This document shows positions 6,060 through 7,272 of a stretch of 7,272 bases of DNA, piece by piece. The stretch is from contig JAQSYB010000099.1 in the NCBI GenBank assembly GCA_029256365.1, forward strand, positions 1 through 7,272, in the 5' to 3' direction. A program made the translations under genes and the position numbers. The DNA comes from Clostridia bacterium (lineage in GTDB: Bacteria; Bacillota; Clostridia; Lutisporales; Lutisporaceae). A model generated the notes under the pieces. That model was given only the letters and a program-made list of their open reading frames with translations. It made no database searches and was not told the DNA's origin. Numbering within the stretch: position 1 is the stretch's first letter; each line of letters opens with the position of its first letter.

Positions 6060-6075
6060 GTTAACCTAAGTTAAC
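6060..6075 (+). promoter_or_regulatory. Operator 1, probable binding site of the adjacent DtxR-family repressor
   Basis: GTTAACCTAAGTTAAC is an imperfect palindrome, GTTAACC-TA-AGTTAAC, with one mismatch between its 7-base arms. It begins 6 bases after the -10 box and covers the predicted transcription start. Two near-identical elements precede feoB. The assignment to the DtxR-like protein is an inference from proximity and repetition. Confidence 0.75.
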
Positions 6076-6116
6076 TTTTAGATTGCGAAGATTACCTGTA
6101 TTTATTGGAGGGTAAA

Positions 6117-6497
6117 GTGAGTAATAACGAATCAATGGAAATGTATCTAGAGACAGTTTACATATTGGAAAGCAACCACGGTCATGCACATGGGGTAGAG
6201 ATCGCAAACCGTCTGGGTGTGTCAAAACCAAGTGTAACAAAGGCGATCAAATATCTTAAAGACCAAGGATATGTTAATACGCAAAAGTATGGGACGATTA
6301 CATTAACTGAAAAAGGCAGAGAACTATCTGAGAAAATATATAATAATCATCACTTGATAGAACGATTTCTTGAGCATTCACTTCAATTGTCGGTAGAACA
6401 AGCTAGTAGCAATGCATGTAAAATAGAACATGTTGTGAGTGATGAGATGTTAGAAGCTATCAAAAGCTATTTAAAAAAGAACAATATTGATGTATAG
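6117..6497 (+). CDS. DtxR-family metal-dependent repressor, short form with iron-type ligands
   Basis: The protein is a predicted iron-dependent transcriptional repressor of the Feo locus and of its own promoter. With the GTG start at 6117 it has 126 residues, MntR-like in size, and lacks the C-terminal SH3-like domain of classical DtxR. The GTG follows GGAGGG (6107-6112); the in-frame TTG at 6105 overlaps that site and is not credible. Domains: winged helix-turn-helix at about 5-70 with EIANRLGVSKPSVTKAIKYLKDQGYV, then the metal-binding and dimerisation region. Compared from memory with DtxR and MntR, M9 (in SMEMYLE) aligns with DtxR M10 rather than MntR D8. ACKIEHVVSDE gives C101, E104 and H105, matching DtxR C102, E105 and H106; MntR has Glu at the cysteine position. 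H78 and E82 match the ancillary DtxR H79 and E83, but the position of DtxR H98 is serine. Promoter and operator lie upstream, and feoA follows after 26 bases. Confidence 0.92.
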   Translation: MSNNESMEMYLETVYILESNHGHAHGVEIANRLGVSKPSVTKAIKYLKDQGYVNTQKYGTITLTEKGRELSEKIYNNHHLIERFLEHSLQLSVEQASSNACKIEHVVSDEMLEAIKSYLKKNNIDV

Positions 6498-6523
6498 AAG
6501 ATGTAGACTTTGGGGGGATAGAT

Positions 6524-6808
6524 GTGGATAACGCAATTAGCAGTAAAATAGTATTACGAACCAATCAAAGGATGGAAAGGTGTGCTAGTGAAGTGACAAG
6601 TTTGGCAAAGGCACAGATTAACAGAGAGTACATTATTAAAGAAGTGAAGACCAATGATGAAGAGCTTAAGAACTTTTTATTTACATTAGGATGTTACGAG
6701 GGTGAAATAGTGACAGTGCTATCAGTACTTAGTGAAACTTATGCCATTTCTGTAAAGGACGCAAGATATAGTATTGATAAGGATTTAGCTGAAGCGATTA
6801 TTGTATAA
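6524..6808 (+). CDS. feoA: FeoA family ferrous iron transport accessory protein
   Basis: FeoA is a small cytoplasmic SH3-like protein that assists the FeoB ferrous iron transporter. The core runs from about residue 25: SLAKAQINREYIIKEVKTND, then ELKNFLFTLGCYEGEIVTVLSVLSETYAISVKD in overlapping parts, ending DARYSIDKDLAEAIIV. This matches the usual FeoA order (L-G-x-x-x-G strand, V-x-V core strands, I-x-K-x-x-A end). With GTG 6524 the protein has 94 residues, roughly 20 more than usual, because of a polar N-terminal extension with a cysteine at 20. The start at 6524 follows GGGGGGA (6512-6518). An internal GTG at 6593, preceded by AAAGGTG at 6576-6582, would give a standard 71-residue FeoA, so the start is uncertain. 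The gene shares the dtxR promoter; feoB comes next but has its own control region. Confidence 0.85.
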   Translation: MDNAISSKIVLRTNQRMERCASEVTSLAKAQINREYIIKEVKTNDEELKNFLFTLGCYEGEIVTVLSVLSETYAISVKDARYSIDKDLAEAIIV

Positions 6809-6827
6809 ATATTTTTTTGGCAACGAA

Positions 6828-6843
6828 GTTAACCTGGGTTAAC
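6828..6843 (+). promoter_or_regulatory. Operator 2, upstream of feoB
   Basis: GTTAACCTGGGTTAAC is a perfect palindrome of 7-base arms, GTTAACC and GGTTAAC, around TG. It lies 19 bases after the feoA stop and 63 bases, center to center, upstream of operator 3. It shares 14 of 16 bases with operator 1. No -10 box is placed immediately before it, so it may act from upstream or overlap the -35 region of an alternative weak promoter (TTAACC at 6829-6834 and TATAAC at 6851-6856). Confidence 0.75.
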
Positions 6844-6854
6844 TTTAATATATA

Positions 6855-6884
6855 ACTTTATAAATTTTATGAAGCTACTATACA
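6855..6884 (+). promoter_or_regulatory. Candidate feoB promoter between operators 2 and 3
   Basis: TATACA at 6879-6884 is a fair -10 box ending exactly 6 bases before operator 3, the same geometry as TAGAAT and operator 1 in front of dtxR. The -35 element is weak: ACTTTA at 6855-6860 with an 18-base spacer is the best I find. The predicted start falls near 6891, at the first base of the operator. Confidence 0.5.
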
Positions 6885-6890
6885 CAACGA

Positions 6891-6906
6891 GTTAGCCGGG
6901 GCTAAC
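6891..6906 (+). promoter_or_regulatory. Operator 3, at the predicted feoB transcription start
   Basis: GTTAGCCGGGGCTAAC is a perfect palindrome of 7-base arms, GTTAGCC and GGCTAAC, around GG. Both arms carry the symmetrical change A to G (T to C), so the symmetry is conserved although the sequence differs from operators 1 and 2. It ends 28 bases before the feoB start codon and upstream of the feoB ribosome binding site. Confidence 0.75.
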
Positions 6907-6934
6907 AATATTATGTTTAATATGGAGGGATCTT

Positions 6935-7272
6935 ATGAGAGTAGCACTTACGGGAAATCCGAATAGTGGAAAAACGACTTTATTTAATGCAATAACAGGT
7001 AGAATTGAGCAGGTGGGTAACTGGGCAGGTGTAACGATTGAAAAGAAGGAAGGGGAAATTAAGAAGAGCCTTGTTAAGGGAAATACTGCTATGATAGCAG
7101 TTGACCTTCCTGGAGCATATTCAATGTCGCCTTTTACTTCGGAAGAAAACATTACGAGGGACTTCGTTAAAAACGAAAATCCAGATGTAATTATTAACAT
7201 TGTTGATGCGACGAACTTAAGCAGAAGTTTATTTTTTACAACTCAGCTTCTTGAGCTTGGGATACCAGTCGT
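6935..7272 (+). CDS. feoB: Ferrous iron transporter FeoB, N-terminal G domain; 3' end outside window
   Basis: FeoB is the inner-membrane ferrous iron transporter with a cytoplasmic N-terminal GTPase domain. About 112 codons are visible, all from the G domain; the complete protein is usually 600 to 800 residues, with a polytopic membrane part that lies downstream of the window. The G1 P-loop is GNPNSGKTT at residues 7-15. The switch I region is VGNWAGVTIEKKEG at 27-40, with alanine where many FeoB proteins have proline in NWPGVT. G3 is DLPG at 57-60, followed by the FeoB-typical AYSMSPFTSEENITRDF (61-77) and VDATNLSRSLF. The G4 and G5 motifs are not yet reached. The ATG follows GGAGGG at 6924-6929 with 5 bases of spacing. 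Expression is probably controlled by operators 2 and 3, separately from or in addition to readthrough from dtxR-feoA. Confidence 0.96.
   Translation, partial: MRVALTGNPNSGKTTLFNAITGRIEQVGNWAGVTIEKKEGEIKKSLVKGNTAMIAVDLPGAYSMSPFTSEENITRDFVKNENPDVIINIVDATNLSRSLFFTTQLLELGIPV

Noticed and set aside
6105..6107. TTG as the start of the DtxR-family gene
   Set aside because: It overlaps the GGAGGG ribosome binding site; the in-frame GTG at 6117 is correctly spaced.
6892..7200. Minus-strand frame opposite feoB
   Set aside because: Antisense shadow of the conserved FeoB G domain.

Overview
The window looks like chromosomal DNA of a low-GC, anaerobic, endospore-forming Firmicute, probably a member of the Clostridia. 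This rests on the AT-rich intergenic DNA, strong AGGAGG-type ribosome binding sites with some GTG and TTG starts, a CwlD-type sporulation amidase, and a DtxR-FeoA-FeoB ferrous iron locus. No species is claimed.

Bases 1-4545 are a tight plus-strand folate operon: pabB (5' end outside the window), pabC, folE, folP, folB, folK and a flavodoxin-fold iron-sulfur flavoprotein. PabB and PabC make 4-aminobenzoate from chorismate. FolE, FolB and FolK make 6-hydroxymethyl-7,8-dihydropterin diphosphate from GTP, and FolP joins the two branches into dihydropteroate. No folA (dihydrofolate reductase) or folC is present in the visible part. The last three junctions (folP/folB, folB/folK, folK/flavoprotein) are identical 8-bp ATGNNTAA overlaps. 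The operon ends at a strong hairpin at 4546-4567 that looks bidirectional. Just beyond it on the minus strand is what may be the C-terminal remnant of a decayed convergent gene.

Bases 4736-5515 hold a single gene for a CwlD-type N-acetylmuramoyl-L-alanine amidase. Its Shine-Dalgarno sequence argues for a TTG start at 4790. Bases 5516-6024 are degraded: a hairpin at 5641-5674, then a 5'-truncated isoprenylcysteine carboxyl methyltransferase-family gene broken by two internal TAA codons plus a third near its end.

Bases 6025-7272 are an iron-uptake locus. A good sigma-A promoter (6025-6053) with a palindromic operator at its start point precedes a short DtxR-family regulator and feoA. A second pair of operators, 63 bp apart, lies in front of feoB, which runs off the window. 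The three operators share the form GTTARCC-NN-GGYTAAC (one mismatch in the first). The regulator carries the Met/Cys/Glu/His ligand set of iron-sensing DtxR rather than the manganese set of MntR. The simplest reading is an autoregulated, iron-repressed Feo system.

I saw no CRISPR array, tRNA, rRNA, insertion sequence or clear novel system. The most worthwhile leads are the iron-sulfur flavoprotein coupled to the folate genes, the operator geometry of the feo locus, and the broken genes between them.
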